64,000 bases of DNA from Pseudochrobactrum asaccharolyticum (GTDB taxonomy: Bacteria; Pseudomonadota; Alphaproteobacteria; Rhizobiales; Rhizobiaceae): contig NZ_QNRH01000008.1 of assembly GCF_003314995.1 (NCBI RefSeq), positions 1-64,000 of the forward strand, given 5' to 3'. The translations under genes were made by a program, and so were the position numbers. Position 1 is the stretch's first letter. The number at the start of each line of letters is the position of its first letter. A model generated the notes under the pieces. That model had not been told where the DNA came from, did not search any database, and saw only the letters and a program-made list of their open reading frames with translations. Positions 21,453-32,058 of the stretch are shown here, piece after piece.

Positions 21453-24400
21453 TCAATGGTGAGCAGATTGTACTTCTGCCTTCAGCTCTTCTTCTGTCGG
21501 AACCGAAACCAGAGGTTTAACGGTCTTCGCAGAAATCAGAGTGTAGAACATTGGCACCACAAACAGAGTGAACACTGTACCCACAACCAGACCGGTAAAG
21601 ATCACCAGCCCCATCGCCTGACGGGCAGCAGCACCAGCACCGGATGCCATCATCAGAGGTACAACACCAAGCGCCATAGCCGCAGTTGTCATCAGGATCG
21701 GACGCAGACGGGTTTTAGCCGAAGCGATAATCGCATCATGACGGCTCAGCCCGTGTTCATGGCGCTGCTGATTGGCGAACTCCACCATCAGAATACCATG
21801 CTTGGTGATCAACCCGACAAGGGTAATCAGACCAACCTGCGTATAAATGTTCAGCGTACCCAAACCGAGGTTCAGCGGTACAACCGCACCGAAAATCGAC
21901 AGCGGAACAGTCATCATAATGATGAACGGATCGCGGAAGCTTTCAAACTGCGCAGCCAGAACCAGATAGATCACAATAACAGCCAGGGCAAAGGCAATCA
22001 TAATTGTATTGCCCTGTTCAACTTCCAGACGGGACTGACCCGCATAGTCGATGAAGAAGCCATCAGGCAGTTTGGCATTAGCAATATCAACAATCGTTTT
22101 CAGACCATCACCGGTGGTAACACCAGGCATAGGCAGAGCCGAAATTGTTGAAGAGTTCAGCTGGTTAAACTGCTCAATTGCGATTGGCGAAGCGTTACTG
22201 GTGATTTTAACGACAGCAGACAGCGGCACCATATCGCCGGTAGAACTGCGGACATAAAACTCACCGAGCTTCGACGGGTTACGACGAAATTCATCCGGAA
22301 CCTGCATGATAATATCATAGCTGTTATTATCACGGTCGAACTGGGCAACTTTACCACCACCGGTCATCAGACCAAGGGTCGCACCGATTTCACTGACTGT
22401 TACACCCATTGTCGATGCGCGTTCACGATCAACTTCGATTGTTGTCTGCGGAGCATTAAAGGACAGGGAGTTCTGAACAATAATGAACTGTCCGGAAGCC
22501 TGTGCTTCATTCTTGATCTCTTCAGAAATATCGAAGACCTGATTGGAAGAACCAGTTGACTGAATAGCAATCGAGATCGGCAGACCACCACCGGTACCCG
22601 GCAGCGACGGCGGAGCAAAGATGAAGGCCCGTACACCGGTCACATCTTTAATACGCGCAGTTAGGTCTTCCTGAATCTGTTTTTGCGAACGGTCACGCTG
22701 TCCCCAGTCTTTCAAAGCCCAGAGTGCAATCGCTTCATTCGTCGCACCCAACCCGGTAACGTTAAAGCGGGCACGCAACTCAGGCAGATCTTTGGTCAAT
22801 TCGTCGATCTGATCTGTGTAGAGCTTTGTGTAATCCGTTGTTGCATATTCAGGCGCTGTTACGAGCGAGAACAATGCACCGGAATCTTCTTCTGGTTCCA
22901 ACTCGGACGAAGTGTTCATAAACAGGAACGCCATCAGCGCCATCAAGCTTACAACCACAGTCATCGTCACCGGACGATAGTTCAGAGAACCGGAAACCCA
23001 GCGTTCATAGCCATTTTCAAAGCGGCTGAACAAGCGGTCAACAGTTTTAGCAAAACGGCTAGGCTCACCATGGGTCAACATGCGTGAACACATCATCGGT
23101 GAGATGGTCAACGCCGCAATACCGGAAAGAATAACCGCACCAGCCAGCGTGAAAGCAAATTCACGGAACAGCGCACCGGTCAGACCACCGGTAAAGCCAA
23201 GCGGTGCAAACACCGCAGCCAGTGTAATGGTCATCGCCACGATAGAAGAGGTAATTTCTTTCATGCCCACAAAGGAAGCATGAATAGGTGTCAGACCTTC
23301 TTCAATATGACGGTGAATGTTTTCAAGAACAACGATCGCGTCATCCACCACCAGACCAATGGCGAGAACCATAGCCAGCAATGACAACAGGTTGATCGAG
23401 AACCCGAGAACGAACAGGAAGAAACACACACCGATCAGCGAGATCGGAATAGTAACAATCGGAATCAGAACCGAACGGAACGAACCAAGGAACAGCAGGA
23501 TCACGAGAACAACAATGATCATAGCTTCTGCAATGGTTTTGAAAACTTCCTTAATCGAGGAAGAAATCTGTTCCGTCGCATCATAAACCATGATGATGTT
23601 CATGCCCTGCGGCAGGCTTTCCTGAATACTCGGCAGCTCCTTATGAACGGCGGTTGCCATATCAATCGGGTTAGCCGAAGGCGTCGGGAACACACCAATA
23701 AATGTACCGCTGGAGCCGTTAAACGACACAACAGTATCCGTGCTTTTTGCCGCCAGTTCTACACTGGCAACATCGCGCAGACGGATAATGTCCGAGCCAT
23801 TCGCACGTACCGGCATTTCCGCAAAAGTCTCTGGTGTCTGCAAAGTTGAATGCAGAGTAATCGAGCTTGCGTAATACTCGTTTTTGGTTTTACCCGGTGC
23901 CGACAGGAAGTTGGACGCTTTAATCGCAGCCAAAACCTCTGAAGCAGTCACATTACGCGCAGCCATGCGAATAGGATCAACCCATACGCGCATTGAATAT
24001 TCCTGACCACCAAGGATCTGCGCATCAGCCACACCTTCAATGGTGGACATACGCGGACGGATCACGCGGTCAATATATTCTGTAATCTGCTCATTGGACA
24101 TATTCGGGTTTTGCACAGCAAGATACATGGTCGCAAAAGACTGACCTGTACCCTTAGCAATCACCGGATCCTCAGACTCTGTTGGCAGATCGCCACGTAC
24201 CTGATTAACCTTGGAGATAACTTCGGTAAGCGCGGCATCCGGATTGGCGCCAAGCTTCATCTGTACGGTTACTGTACTGACAGACTGACTACTTTTAGAG
24301 GTAACGTAGTCAATATCTTCCGTTGTTGCGACAGCCTTAGCAATCGGTGCAGTAATAAAGCCCTGAATAAGCTCACCACTCGCACCCGGATAGGACGTTG

Positions 24401-24542
24401 TAACAGTAATAACTGTTTCATCCACTTCCGGATACTGACGCACCGAAAGGTTGAAGATCCCCTGCAAGCCGAGCAGGATAATCATCAGCGAGACAACGAT
24501 CGAAAGAACGGGCCTGCGTATGAAAATATCGGAAAAGCTCAT
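21453..24542 (-). CDS. RND (HAE1) multidrug efflux permease, BepG-like
   Basis: A 1029-aa inner-membrane proton-driven exporter of the AcrB type. It begins SFSDIFIRRPVLSIVVSLMI, has the TM4 proton-relay pair in GLVVDDAIVVLENIH, and the TM10 lysine in GLITKHGILMVEFANQQ. Two large periplasmic loops follow TM1 and TM7. The adaptor gene is 9 bp upstream. No outer membrane channel is adjacent, as in Brucella where BepC is encoded elsewhere. Substrates are probably drugs, dyes or detergents. Confidence 0.92.
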   Translation of the reverse strand: MSFSDIFIRRPVLSIVVSLMIILLGLQGIFNLSVRQYPEVDETVITVTTSYPGASGELIQGFITAPIAKAVATTEDIDYVTSKSSQSVSTVTVQMKLGANPDAALTEVISKVNQVRGDLPTESEDPVIAKGTGQSFATMYLAVQNPNMSNEQITEYIDRVIRPRMSTIEGVADAQILGGQEYSMRVWVDPIRMAARNVTASEVLAAIKASNFLSAPGKTKNEYYASSITLHSTLQTPETFAEMPVRANGSDIIRLRDVASVELAAKSTDTVVSFNGSSGTFIGVFPTPSANPIDMATAVHKELPSIQESLPQGMNIIMVYDATEQISSSIKEVFKTIAEAMIIVVLVILLFLGSFRSVLIPIVTIPISLIGVCFFLFVLGFSINLLSLLAMVLAIGLVVDDAIVVLENIHRHIEEGLTPIHASFVGMKEITSSIVAMTITLAAVFAPLGFTGGLTGALFREFAFTLAGAVILSGIAALTISPMMCSRMLTHGEPSRFAKTVDRLFSRFENGYERWVSGSLNYRPVTMTVVVSLMALMAFLFMNTSSELEPEEDSGALFSLVTAPEYATTDYTKLYTDQIDELTKDLPELRARFNVTGLGATNEAIALWALKDWGQRDRSQKQIQEDLTARIKDVTGVRAFIFAPPSLPGTGGGLPISIAIQSTGSSNQVFDISEEIKNEAQASGQFIIVQNSLSFNAPQTTIEVDRERASTMGVTVSEIGATLGLMTGGGKVAQFDRDNNSYDIIMQVPDEFRRNPSKLGEFYVRSSTGDMVPLSAVVKITSNASPIAIEQFNQLNSSTISALPMPGVTTGDGLKTIVDIANAKLPDGFFIDYAGQSRLEVEQGNTIMIAFALAVIVIYLVLAAQFESFRDPFIIMMTVPLSIFGAVVPLNLGLGTLNIYTQVGLITLVGLITKHGILMVEFANQQRHEHGLSRHDAIIASAKTRLRPILMTTAAMALGVVPLMMASGAGAAARQAMGLVIFTGLVVGTVFTLFVVPMFYTLISAKTVKPLVSVPTEEELKAEVQSAHH

Positions 24543-24551
24543 CTCTCGACC

Positions 24552-25688
24552 TTATTTCTTAATCTGGGCATCCGCTGGATTAACGTCGTTATTGATATGG
24601 GCAGACATCCCGTTGCTAAGACGGTTCTGACCAGAAGTCACAACAACATCGCCATCTTTAACGCCGCTCAGAATTTCAACATTGTTACCGGTACGACGGC
24701 CAAGCTTCACAAAGATCTGATGCAGAACCAGATCATCAGCTTTTTCAGCTGTGTCAGCTGCAGCATTTTTGTCTGCTTCTTTTTTGACAACCGTGAAAAC
24801 ATAATCGCCATAAAGACTGGTCACGACAGTGGTCAGCGGCAGGATGACGACATTGTCTTCTTCAGGAAGAATAACGCGAACCTGTACGAACTGACCCGGA
24901 ACCAAAGATTTATCGGAATTATCCACCTGAGCCTGAACGGATACCAGACGGCTTGCAGGATCAATCTTCGGATCGATACCAACGATTTTACCCTTGAAAG
25001 CATAATCGCTTGCCGATGCACCAATATGAACTTCCTGTCCCATGGACAAGTTTTTCAATTCCTGTTCCGGAACACTGAAATCCACACGCATGGTGTCAAC
25101 ATTCTGCAATGTAGCGACGACAGTACCAGGAGCCATAAACTGACCAATATCAACGCGCGAAATACCGATTACACCGGAGAAAGGTGCGATCAGACGCTTC
25201 AGATCAAGCGTTGCCTGTGCTTTTGCTACATTTGCTTTTGCGGATGACAGAGCTGCGGCTGTTGTATCCACATTAGATACAGCACCTACACCTTGTGTGC
25301 GCAGGGTTTGTGCACGTTTATAGTTCTGTTCGCTCAGCTCAGCTTCAGCTTTGCTGGCTACCAGATCTGCCTTCTGAATTTCATCATCCAGCTGCAGCAA
25401 TAGATCGCCTTTTTTGACAATCTGATTTGGCTTGAACATGATTTCCTTGACGATACCGTCAACCTGGAAAGTCAGATTAACGCCGTCTTCAGCACGGGCA
25501 GAACCGAGTGCCTCGATACCAGGCAACCATTTTCCTGGCTTAACGTCGATAGTTGAAACAGCTTGGGATGGCTGCTTCATATTCGCAAAATAGTCTTTAA
25601 TCGCCTGAGCACGGAACAGGTTAAAACCAACCAGACCTCCGCCTATAATAACAAGCAATATGATTGCGATGATGAAACGTTTAATCAT
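24552..25688 (-). CDS. RND periplasmic adaptor protein, BepF-like
   Basis: A 378-aa membrane fusion protein. The start at 25688 gives a classic N-terminal anchor (MIKRFIIAIILLVIIGGGLV); the frame is open a further 45 codons upstream without signal features. Lipoyl-domain halves are EALGSARAEDGVNLTFQVDG and LIAPFSGVIGISRVDIGQF, joined by an alpha-helical hairpin (KAEAELSEQNYKRAQTLRTQ), followed by beta-barrel segments. It bridges the RND pump to an outer membrane channel. No regulator gene is linked. Confidence 0.9.
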   Translation of the reverse strand: MIKRFIIAIILLVIIGGGLVGFNLFRAQAIKDYFANMKQPSQAVSTIDVKPGKWLPGIEALGSARAEDGVNLTFQVDGIVKEIMFKPNQIVKKGDLLLQLDDEIQKADLVASKAEAELSEQNYKRAQTLRTQGVGAVSNVDTTAAALSSAKANVAKAQATLDLKRLIAPFSGVIGISRVDIGQFMAPGTVVATLQNVDTMRVDFSVPEQELKNLSMGQEVHIGASASDYAFKGKIVGIDPKIDPASRLVSVQAQVDNSDKSLVPGQFVQVRVILPEEDNVVILPLTTVVTSLYGDYVFTVVKKEADKNAAADTAEKADDLVLHQIFVKLGRRTGNNVEILSGVKDGDVVVTSGQNRLSNGMSAHINNDVNPADAQIKK

Positions 25689-26267
25689 CTTATGTGGCAC
25701 TCCTGCCGCAGAATGGATACAGAACGGAACATGTCCAATCGGCATGGCTGGACATACGTTAACACTAAATAGGGTGCGATAACTGTACGTTAAGCTGAAA
25801 ATTGTCAACTCATGCTTGGTCACGCTATGGTCATCAGTATTGCCCGGTAATGGGATTACCGTTTTTTATCAGCCTGTTTTATAACAAGTGTTTCAGGCTC
25901 AACACATACTCAACTCATGGACTGAGGGGCAGAATAGTCTGTTTTTATTGTTTTTCGGATCAAGATTGTGTCAAGAAACAACAAATTCATCTCCGTTCAT
26001 TATAAAAACTATCATATTTCACGGTTTTGTCAGGAGTTTAGACTAAAAAACCGATTTTTACACCTTATATTATCGCCCGCTAAGCGGCTGCTATTACTCA
26101 CGAAATTGTTATGAGTTTTTAGAGCAATATCTCAACCGCAATTGAGGTTTTGGCTCTGAGGGCTAGTTTCAGCTGAACCATTTTATGTCATGATTCATTG
26201 TTAAGGATGAAGACGGGGCGGAATTAAAACAATTCCGGCCGGTTATAAAACGGAAGATATTCTTATT
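25689..26267. other. Intergenic region upstream of the pump operon
   Basis: About 580 bp between divergent genes. It must hold the pump promoter and that of the small exported protein. A CTCAA/TTGAG hairpin is visible near 26132-26147. No regulator gene or RNA recognised. Confidence 0.45.
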
Positions 26268-26582
26268 ATGGTGACAATCCGCAAGGCAGTTTTTTCAGTC
26301 GTTCTTTCCGGCATTGCGATGAGCTTTTCAGCTCCGGCTTTTGCCTTAGAGACCGGATTGAAGAACAAGGCACAGACAGATCAGTCTGCACCGTATTATT
26401 CTTTGCCCGGCGTCCAACCCGCCAAGCCGATTGTCAGCCCTGCGCAACCTGAACCGGACAATGCGACGACAAATACCAATCCGGACGGCAGTTTTAATAT
26501 CGGCAATACGCGTGTGAAAATCAGCGGTGACATTACTGTCGATGTCGGTACCGGCAATGGCCCGAACAGATCCAATAAATAG
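26268..26582 (+). CDS. Hypothetical exported protein (104 aa)
   Basis: A signal peptide (MVTIRKAVFSVVLSGIAMSF, with likely cleavage after SAPAFA) is followed by a Pro/Asn/Thr-rich low-complexity mature part that ends in a short beta pattern (NIGNTRVKISGDITVDVG). No family recognised. It has its own terminator. Confidence 0.65.
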   Translation: MVTIRKAVFSVVLSGIAMSFSAPAFALETGLKNKAQTDQSAPYYSLPGVQPAKPIVSPAQPEPDNATTNTNPDGSFNIGNTRVKISGDITVDVGTGNGPNRSNK

Positions 26583-26606
26583 TGCATTGCACAGTATGTT
26601 CAAAAT

Positions 26607-26644
26607 AAAAGCCGCAGAGACCAGTCAGTCTTTGCGGCTTTTTT
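26607..26644. terminator. Terminator between exported protein and HU
   Basis: Stem AAAGCCGCA / TGCGGCTTT with a T-run on the plus strand and a weaker one on the minus strand, so it can serve both converging genes. Confidence 0.85.
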
Positions 26645-26750
26645 GTTTCCTGCGCCTTCAGCAAAGTCATACCTGAAACGGCATGTCTGCTCTCTGGCGT
26701 AAAGATCGGATCAGCGGGACAATAAACATCCCTGCCCCGATAAGAGCTGA

Positions 26751-27026
26751 TTAGCTGTTAACAGCGTCTTTCAGGCCTTTACCAGCCGAGAATTTTGGTA
26801 CGTTACGGGCAGCAATTTCAACTTCTTTACCGGTCGATGGGTTGCGACCTGTGGAAGCTGCACGATGTGATACTGAGAAAATACCAAAACCTGGCAGACG
26901 AACTTCGCCGCCTTCTTTCAATGTACCGGTGACGGATTCAAGCACAGCGTCAACGGCAGAAGCGGCATCAGTCTTGGTGAGACCGGACTTTTCTGCAACG
27001 GCAGCAACCAGTTCATTTTTGTTCAT
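26751..27026 (-). CDS. hupB: Nucleoid protein HU
   Basis: A 91-aa HU/IHF-fold protein: MNKNELVAAVAEKSGLTKTD, then EVRLPGFGIFSVSHRAASTG and RNPSTGKEVEIAARNVPKF. The arm sequence RNPSTGKE is typical of HU rather than IHF. It bends and compacts DNA without sequence specificity. An AAAGGAATTACC ribosome site precedes the start. Confidence 0.95.
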   Translation of the reverse strand: MNKNELVAAVAEKSGLTKTDAASAVDAVLESVTGTLKEGGEVRLPGFGIFSVSHRAASTGRNPSTGKEVEIAARNVPKFSAGKGLKDAVNS

Positions 27027-27340
27027 CAGGTAATTCCTTTCGTTTTTTTCCGCTGGTTACGACTCAGCCGGATTGGCGAAGTTTATTCAAAGAAACAGAC
27101 GAACCAAGCTAAGTTTTCGCTCCGGAGCCTTAAAAAACAGGGTTAAACACAGAAATAAGCCCTGAAAACCGGCATTTTCACTCCGACGCAACCACAGGCT
27201 TTATATTTTTAGCCCGCAACGACCAAAGAAACTGCCTACGGCGAATCTGTCGCACATCACAACAAACACACAAAGCACGGCACTCTGTTACCGCAGAACG
27301 CTCCGCGGCTTCTCCAACGCTCTGTCTTATAACCACGCAC
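27027..27340. other. HU upstream region, no gene
   Basis: About 310 bp holding the hupB promoter; the frames present are short and have no gene-like features. Confidence 0.45.
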
Positions 27341-27365
27341 AAAAAAAGCGGCCGAAGCCGCTTTT
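27341..27365 (-). terminator. Terminator of wrbA
   Basis: 9-bp stem AAAAGCGGC / GCCGCTTTT with loop CGAA and a T-run on the minus strand, 40 bp after the wrbA stop. Confidence 0.9.
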
Positions 27366-27404
27366 CTACTTTCAGATCGAATACCAAAGATCGGGTACAG
27401 ATTA

Positions 27405-28004
27405 TTAGCCGTGAATTTTAGCGGCGATTTCTGCAACGCGCTTGCCCTGAAAACGGGCACCTTCGAGTTCAGTTTCCGAAGGCTGACGGGAACCGTCACC
27501 ATCAGCAGTGGTTGTCATACCATAAGGTGCGCCACCGCGAACAACATCATTACCGAGCTGGCCCTGGAAAGCGTAGGACAGCGGAACGATGATCATGCCA
27601 TGGTGCTGAAGCTGCCACTGGGTGGAGATCAGAGCCAGTTCCTGACCACCGTGCTGGGTTGCGGAAGAAGCCATAACCGAACCAACCTTGTTCAGCAGAG
27701 CGCCTTTTGCCCACAGACCGCCGGTCTGGTCGAAAAAGTTTTTCAGCTGTGAGGACATGATACCGAAGCGTGAAGACACGCCAACGATGATTGCATCGTA
27801 GTTTTCCAGATCAGCGGGTGTCGCAATTTCTGCTTCCTGATCCAGTTTAAAGCCGGAAGCCTTGGCAACTTCAGCAGGCACCAGTTCTGCAACGCGCTTG
27901 ATATCCACCTGAGCACCGGCTTCGCGCGCACCTTCGGCAGCAGCTTTAGCCATCTGTTCCATGTGACCATAAGCGGAATAATAAAGTACAAGAACCTTAG
28001 CCAT
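27405..28004 (-). CDS. wrbA: NAD(P)H:quinone oxidoreductase WrbA
   Basis: A 199-aa flavodoxin-like FMN protein that reduces quinones by two electrons and protects against oxidative stress. It shows [20 protein letters not shown] (FMN phosphate loop), [36 protein letters not shown] and [20 protein letters not shown], all WrbA signatures. ATG at 28004 is preferred to a TTG two codons upstream. Confidence 0.95.
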   Translation of the reverse strand: MAKVLVLYYSAYGHMEQMAKAAAEGAREAGAQVDIKRVAELVPAEVAKASGFKLDQEAEIATPADLENYDAIIVGVSSRFGIMSSQLKNFFDQTGGLWAKGALLNKVGSVMASSATQHGGQELALISTQWQLQHHGMIIVPLSYAFQGQLGNDVVRGGAPYGMTTTADGDGSRQPSETELEGARFQGKRVAEIAAKIHG

Positions 28005-28244
28005 ATTCAATCAATCTCCGTTTTGTGTTTCGGGCATTCGTTTCACGACACCAAGCCGTACAAATGCAATTCAATCTATACTCAATATTTAATACAGAAA
28101 TTTAAATAGACCAGTCACGGGATACAGGACGCACTGTTCAGGATTCAGGACAATAGCCCCCTACTCACAACAATGGTTGAACACAGCATCACTTGACGAT
28201 ACCGGCCTTGTCCGTTCATGGTCTCTCTATAAATGGAGTCTCCC

Positions 28245-28991
28245 ATGACAAACACACAGCCCGTGATTATACGCGCCGCAATGCTGGCAATCGGTGATGA
28301 ACTGCTCTCCGGCCGCACCAAAGACAAGAATATCGGCCATATGGCAGACCGGCTTTATGAAGCAGGCATTGATCTTACTGAAGTCCGTATCGTTGCTGAC
28401 GATCAGCCGTCGATTGTGAAAGCCGTAAAAGAACTGAGCGAAAATTACGACTACCTGTTCACTTCCGGCGGTATCGGCCCTACCCACGACGATATTACCG
28501 CCGATGCGGTTTCCGCGGCTTTTGATCTGCCTTGCGTCTATGATGAAAAGGCAATGGCCTTGCTGGCTGCCCATTATAAAGCCAGAGACACGGAATTTAC
28601 ACCGTCCCGTCAACGTATGTCACGTATGCCGCAAGGCGCGCAGCATATCGACAACCCTGTCTCGGTGGCACCGGGTTTCATCATTGGCAATGTCTATGTC
28701 ATGGCCGGTGTACCTTCCGTTTTTCAGGCTATGGTTGAGAATATTCTGCCGACTTTACGCACCGGCAGCCGCTATCATTCACGCACAATTTTCTGCCCGT
28801 TTGGCGAAGGTGTTATCGGCATTCCTCTGCGCGAGGTGCAAGACGCCCATCCCGATACCGTGATCGGCTCGTATCCTAAATTCGAGGAAGGTAAATTCTC
28901 AACCGAACTGGTGGTGCGCGCAAGAGATGAGGAAAAACTCGATGCAGCAGCCGCAGCAATTGCGAAAATGCTGGCAGATATTCAGCAATAA
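28245..28991 (+). CDS. CinA-like / MoaB-fold protein without amidase domain
   Basis: A 248-aa protein made of a MoCF-biosynthesis (molybdopterin-binding-like) domain: AMLAIGDELLSGRTKDKNIG, then YDYLFTSGGIGPTHDDITAD and MAGVPSVFQAMVENILP. Full CinA has a further C-terminal NMN amidohydrolase domain of about 150 residues that is absent here, as in many alphaproteobacterial short forms. The activity may be ADP-ribose or nucleotide pyrophosphatase-like. The start at 28245 has GGAG upstream; ATG 28233 is less likely. Confidence 0.85.
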   Translation: MTNTQPVIIRAAMLAIGDELLSGRTKDKNIGHMADRLYEAGIDLTEVRIVADDQPSIVKAVKELSENYDYLFTSGGIGPTHDDITADAVSAAFDLPCVYDEKAMALLAAHYKARDTEFTPSRQRMSRMPQGAQHIDNPVSVAPGFIIGNVYVMAGVPSVFQAMVENILPTLRTGSRYHSRTIFCPFGEGVIGIPLREVQDAHPDTVIGSYPKFEEGKFSTELVVRARDEEKLDAAAAAIAKMLADIQQ

Positions 28992-29235
28992 ATGCAGGTA
29001 TTTGCGTTTATCCGCACCTCAAAATGCGTTATAATCGCTTCAATACAGACTTTTAGAAAACGGAATTCTTGAGTGGTCACATTATCATGCCATTCAAGTA
29101 TTCAACTTGAAAGTGAAATGCTTAATTTATGACTGATCCCCTGTCTTTTGCAGGATCGCTTGCAGGGGATCGACAGAGATAAAAAACTGAACAAAATTGC
29201 GCAGCTATCACGCGTAACGAATACGGAGTGTATCC

Positions 29236-30132
29236 ATGTCCTATCGTACCGTCATCGCCTATATCCGCAGCACACAGGAACTGCAGCGAATGTTCAAAGC
29301 CCTGGCGCTTCTTGCCAAGGACGGCGAGCCGATGCATGTCACCGGTCTTTATGTTATTCCCACACCGGTTATTTATTCCGACGCCAGCGGCTTTATAGAT
29401 GCCAGTTTTTATGAAGGGCACCTCAAGCATCATCAGAAAAATGCTGAAGATGTTGCGCTCTTGTTTCAGCAGCAAATCTCCAATTACTCTACGACCTCAG
29501 AATTTCTGATTGTCCGTTCTGAAAATGACAATGCCAGCCAGACGGTCAATGAATTTGGTATGGCTGCAGACCTGATCCTCGCCGGTCAGGCCGATCCTGA
29601 TGATCCGGAAACGCAGATCACACCACTGGATCAGCTCGTTTACAACACCAAAACACCGGCACTGATCGTGCCTTATAATTTCCACCCGCCACGCAATATT
29701 CGTCAGCTAGCCATCGCTTTTAACGGCAAATATGAAGCCTCCAGCGCGGCCTTTGATGCTCTGCCGCTGGCGCGTAATTGCGCAACTGTCCGCATTGTCT
29801 GGATCAACGCGCCAAAACAGGAAAGCGAAGAAGCAGCAACCACTGTTATTCCGGATCCGCTGCGTGATCCGAGCGCACCGCGCGGCGCACCGGACATCGC
29901 CTTGCGCTTGCAACAAGCCTATCAGCGTCACGATATTGCTGCCAGCATTGATCTGGTTCCGTCCGATGGGCAGACCGTTCAGGATCGTCTGCGTGACTAT
30001 GTTGAGACCAATAATATTGATGTGCTGATCATGGGTGCCTACAGCCAGTCCCGTTTGAAAGAGCTGATTTTTGGCGGCGTAACCCGCTCATTCTTAGCCA
30101 ATATGCCTTGTCTGACATTGTTTTCACGGTGA
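29236..30132 (+). CDS. Tandem universal stress protein
   Basis: A 298-aa protein with two UspA-like domains. The first (1-150) is degenerate. The second ends IDVLIMGAYSQSRLKELIFG then GVTRSFLANMPCLTLFSR, close to the G-x2-G-x9-G nucleotide loop but with Ser in place of the second Gly. The family binds ATP or other ligands and supports survival of stress. Monocistronic. Confidence 0.85.
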   Translation: MSYRTVIAYIRSTQELQRMFKALALLAKDGEPMHVTGLYVIPTPVIYSDASGFIDASFYEGHLKHHQKNAEDVALLFQQQISNYSTTSEFLIVRSENDNASQTVNEFGMAADLILAGQADPDDPETQITPLDQLVYNTKTPALIVPYNFHPPRNIRQLAIAFNGKYEASSAAFDALPLARNCATVRIVWINAPKQESEEAATTVIPDPLRDPSAPRGAPDIALRLQQAYQRHDIAASIDLVPSDGQTVQDRLRDYVETNNIDVLIMGAYSQSRLKELIFGGVTRSFLANMPCLTLFSR

Positions 30133-30526
30133 TCTCTTGTATGCGGTGAGCTCTGCGCCTATATCCCGCACACAAAACGAAAACAAACGAAGATAAATGA
30201 AAATACGCACATCAGCAGATTTATCTGCCGATGTGACAAAGTTAATATTGCCAAAAAAGTACTTTTTCGTTTATCACGGTAAATCACCTGAAACGGGCAA
30301 ATCTCTTGTATGTTACCCGATTTAGGGCAATCTGTCCTCGTTAGCCTGCCAGCACAGATCTTGTCCGGAGACAGATTTGAATTTAGCGGCTATCGGTGGC
30401 TAAGCTACCCGTTTTCAGATCACGATATGATTTGAAAAACACCAAAACGAAACAACAGCACAGAGTGGCCGCTGCTTTCATCTGAAACATGCGGAACTGT
30501 CAGAATATTCTAAACGGAGCATTTCG
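30133..30526. other. Intergenic region before the xanthine PRTase gene
   Basis: About 390 bp. The words ATCTCTTGTATG recur near 30133 and 30301. I looked for a purine riboswitch because of the downstream gene and see no recognisable core. Confidence 0.4.
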
Positions 30527-31024
30527 ATGTCCTTGCCTGATAAAGCTTTCCCGGTTTCCTGGGACCAATTTCATCGCGATGCCCGCGCACTCGCATGGCG
30601 TATTGCCGGACAAGGCACAGAATGGCACGCAATTGTTGCCATTACCCGTGGCGGGCTGGTACCGGCTGCAATTATCTGCCGTGAACTTGGCATTCGCATG
30701 ATCGAAACCGTCTGCATCGCCTCCTATCACGATTACAGTGAACAGGGTGAATTGCGGGTCATTAAAGAGATCGGCGAGAAACTGCTCGTCAATGGCGGTG
30801 AAGGCGTTCTCGTAATCGACGACCTCACCGACACAGGCAAAACAGCACAAATGGTACGCAAAATGATGCCAAAGGCACATTTCGCTACAGTCTATGCCAA
30901 GCCGCAGGGTCGTCCACTTGTTGATACTTTTGTTACAGAAGTTTCGCAGGACACATGGATTTATTTCCCTTGGGATATGGGCTTCACCTATCAGGAGCCA
31001 ATCAACAAAAGCCATCGCGGCTAA
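30527..31024 (+). CDS. gpt: Xanthine(-guanine) phosphoribosyltransferase
   Basis: A 165-aa type I phosphoribosyltransferase. The PRPP loop is [20 protein letters not shown], the substrate-side loop [19 protein letters not shown], and the C-terminal part [15 protein letters not shown] is typical of Gpt. It converts xanthine or guanine and PRPP to XMP or GMP in purine salvage. Confidence 0.93.
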   Translation: MSLPDKAFPVSWDQFHRDARALAWRIAGQGTEWHAIVAITRGGLVPAAIICRELGIRMIETVCIASYHDYSEQGELRVIKEIGEKLLVNGGEGVLVIDDLTDTGKTAQMVRKMMPKAHFATVYAKPQGRPLVDTFVTEVSQDTWIYFPWDMGFTYQEPINKSHRG

Positions 31025-31388
31025 AGAATTCCGCTGCCACCGGTTTAATACCGTTGGCAGCAACGCCTTCCGGATGGATTAAACTGACAAAACCGGCAGG
31101 TGCAGTACGATCCTATTCGTATCAAATTAAGAGGCTGCCTGATTTGGCTTCCATGATGTTTTCGAATTCTCATATGCACCGAAATGGGCGGGCGTATGGA
31201 AATAAGAAACAGAATAAAACAAAAACATTTGCTGCAAAGCATAAAACAAACATATCTCAGTCAATCTAAAACCATATTGATGAGGTCTATAGGCTACATA
31301 TTAAAAGCGTAGCTTAAAAATTATATACAAAATAACTGCTGCCATTCAAAGGCGGCCAACAAAATACATAATAAGGTAAGTAAGTTCA
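31025..31388. other. Intergenic region before the Nudix gene
   Basis: About 360 bp, AT-rich in its right half, with no gene, RNA or repeat that I can support. Confidence 0.4.
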
Positions 31389-31868
31389 GTGAATATACAG
31401 GGAAGCGGTATCGTCGCAACAGATAAACGAATTTTAACAGCTGCAGGACGACTTCTGCAGGTTGCGGCACTAGTTTATCGAAAACCGGGTCCCTCGCCTG
31501 AAATTTTACTGATTACCAGTCGCGGCACAGGCCGCTGGATTACCCCGAAAGGCTGGCCAAAAGCCGGAAAAACCCTGCATGACATGGCGCTGCGGGAGGC
31601 TTTTGAAGAATCCGGCATTCGCGGCACAGTTAATCCTGATCCGATTGGCCAGTTCGATTATATGAAATATGATCTCCCTGCGGAGGCCATTCCGAGCTTT
31701 ACAGTCAATGTCTATGCCGTTGAGTTTGACCGCATGGCTAAAAACTGGCCGGAACGCGGACAGCGCATCAGCGAATGGGTCAGCCCTGCAGAAGCAGCCA
31801 CACGCGTGGATGAACCGGAATTGAAGAAGCTGCTGCTCAATCTGCCTGATTTCATTCAAAGCAAATAA
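31389..31868 (+). CDS. Nudix hydrolase
   Basis: A 159-aa Nudix protein of the diadenosine / diphosphoinositol polyphosphate hydrolase-like group found in Rhizobiales. The Nudix box is GWPKAGKTLHDMALREAFEE SGI; the REAFEESG metal-binding part is intact, but the first conserved Glu of the box is Lys, as is common in this subgroup. It starts at GTG; no strong ribosome site is seen. Confidence 0.85.
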   Translation: MNIQGSGIVATDKRILTAAGRLLQVAALVYRKPGPSPEILLITSRGTGRWITPKGWPKAGKTLHDMALREAFEESGIRGTVNPDPIGQFDYMKYDLPAEAIPSFTVNVYAVEFDRMAKNWPERGQRISEWVSPAEAATRVDEPELKKLLLNLPDFIQSK

Positions 31869-31888
31869 GCTATCATCAAAACAATCAA

Positions 31889-31918
31889 GGGTGCGCGAAA
31901 ACTCGCGCACCCTTTTTT
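31889..31918 (+). terminator. Terminator of the Nudix gene
   Basis: 10-bp stem GGGTGCGCGA / TCGCGCACCC with loop AAAC and six T. Confidence 0.95.
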
Positions 31919-32058
31919 ATAAACAGCAAACTTAAAATCTCTTCAAAAAGAAGAATTCCCGTTCTTTATAGACCGATGAGTGCAACTGCGATCGTTACCG
32001 TCGTGGGATAGTTCTTCATGCTGAGCGCAAAACAAGAATGGTTGTTTCGGCCGCCACT

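Noticed and set aside
24111-25247. 378-codon plus-strand frame across the RND adaptor gene
   Set aside because: It lies antisense to a clear membrane fusion protein with motifs on the minus strand; composition is His/Asn/Arg-rich and matches no family.
30133-30526. Possible purine riboswitch before the xanthine PRTase gene
   Set aside because: No recognisable aptamer core or terminator hairpin adjacent to the start codon.
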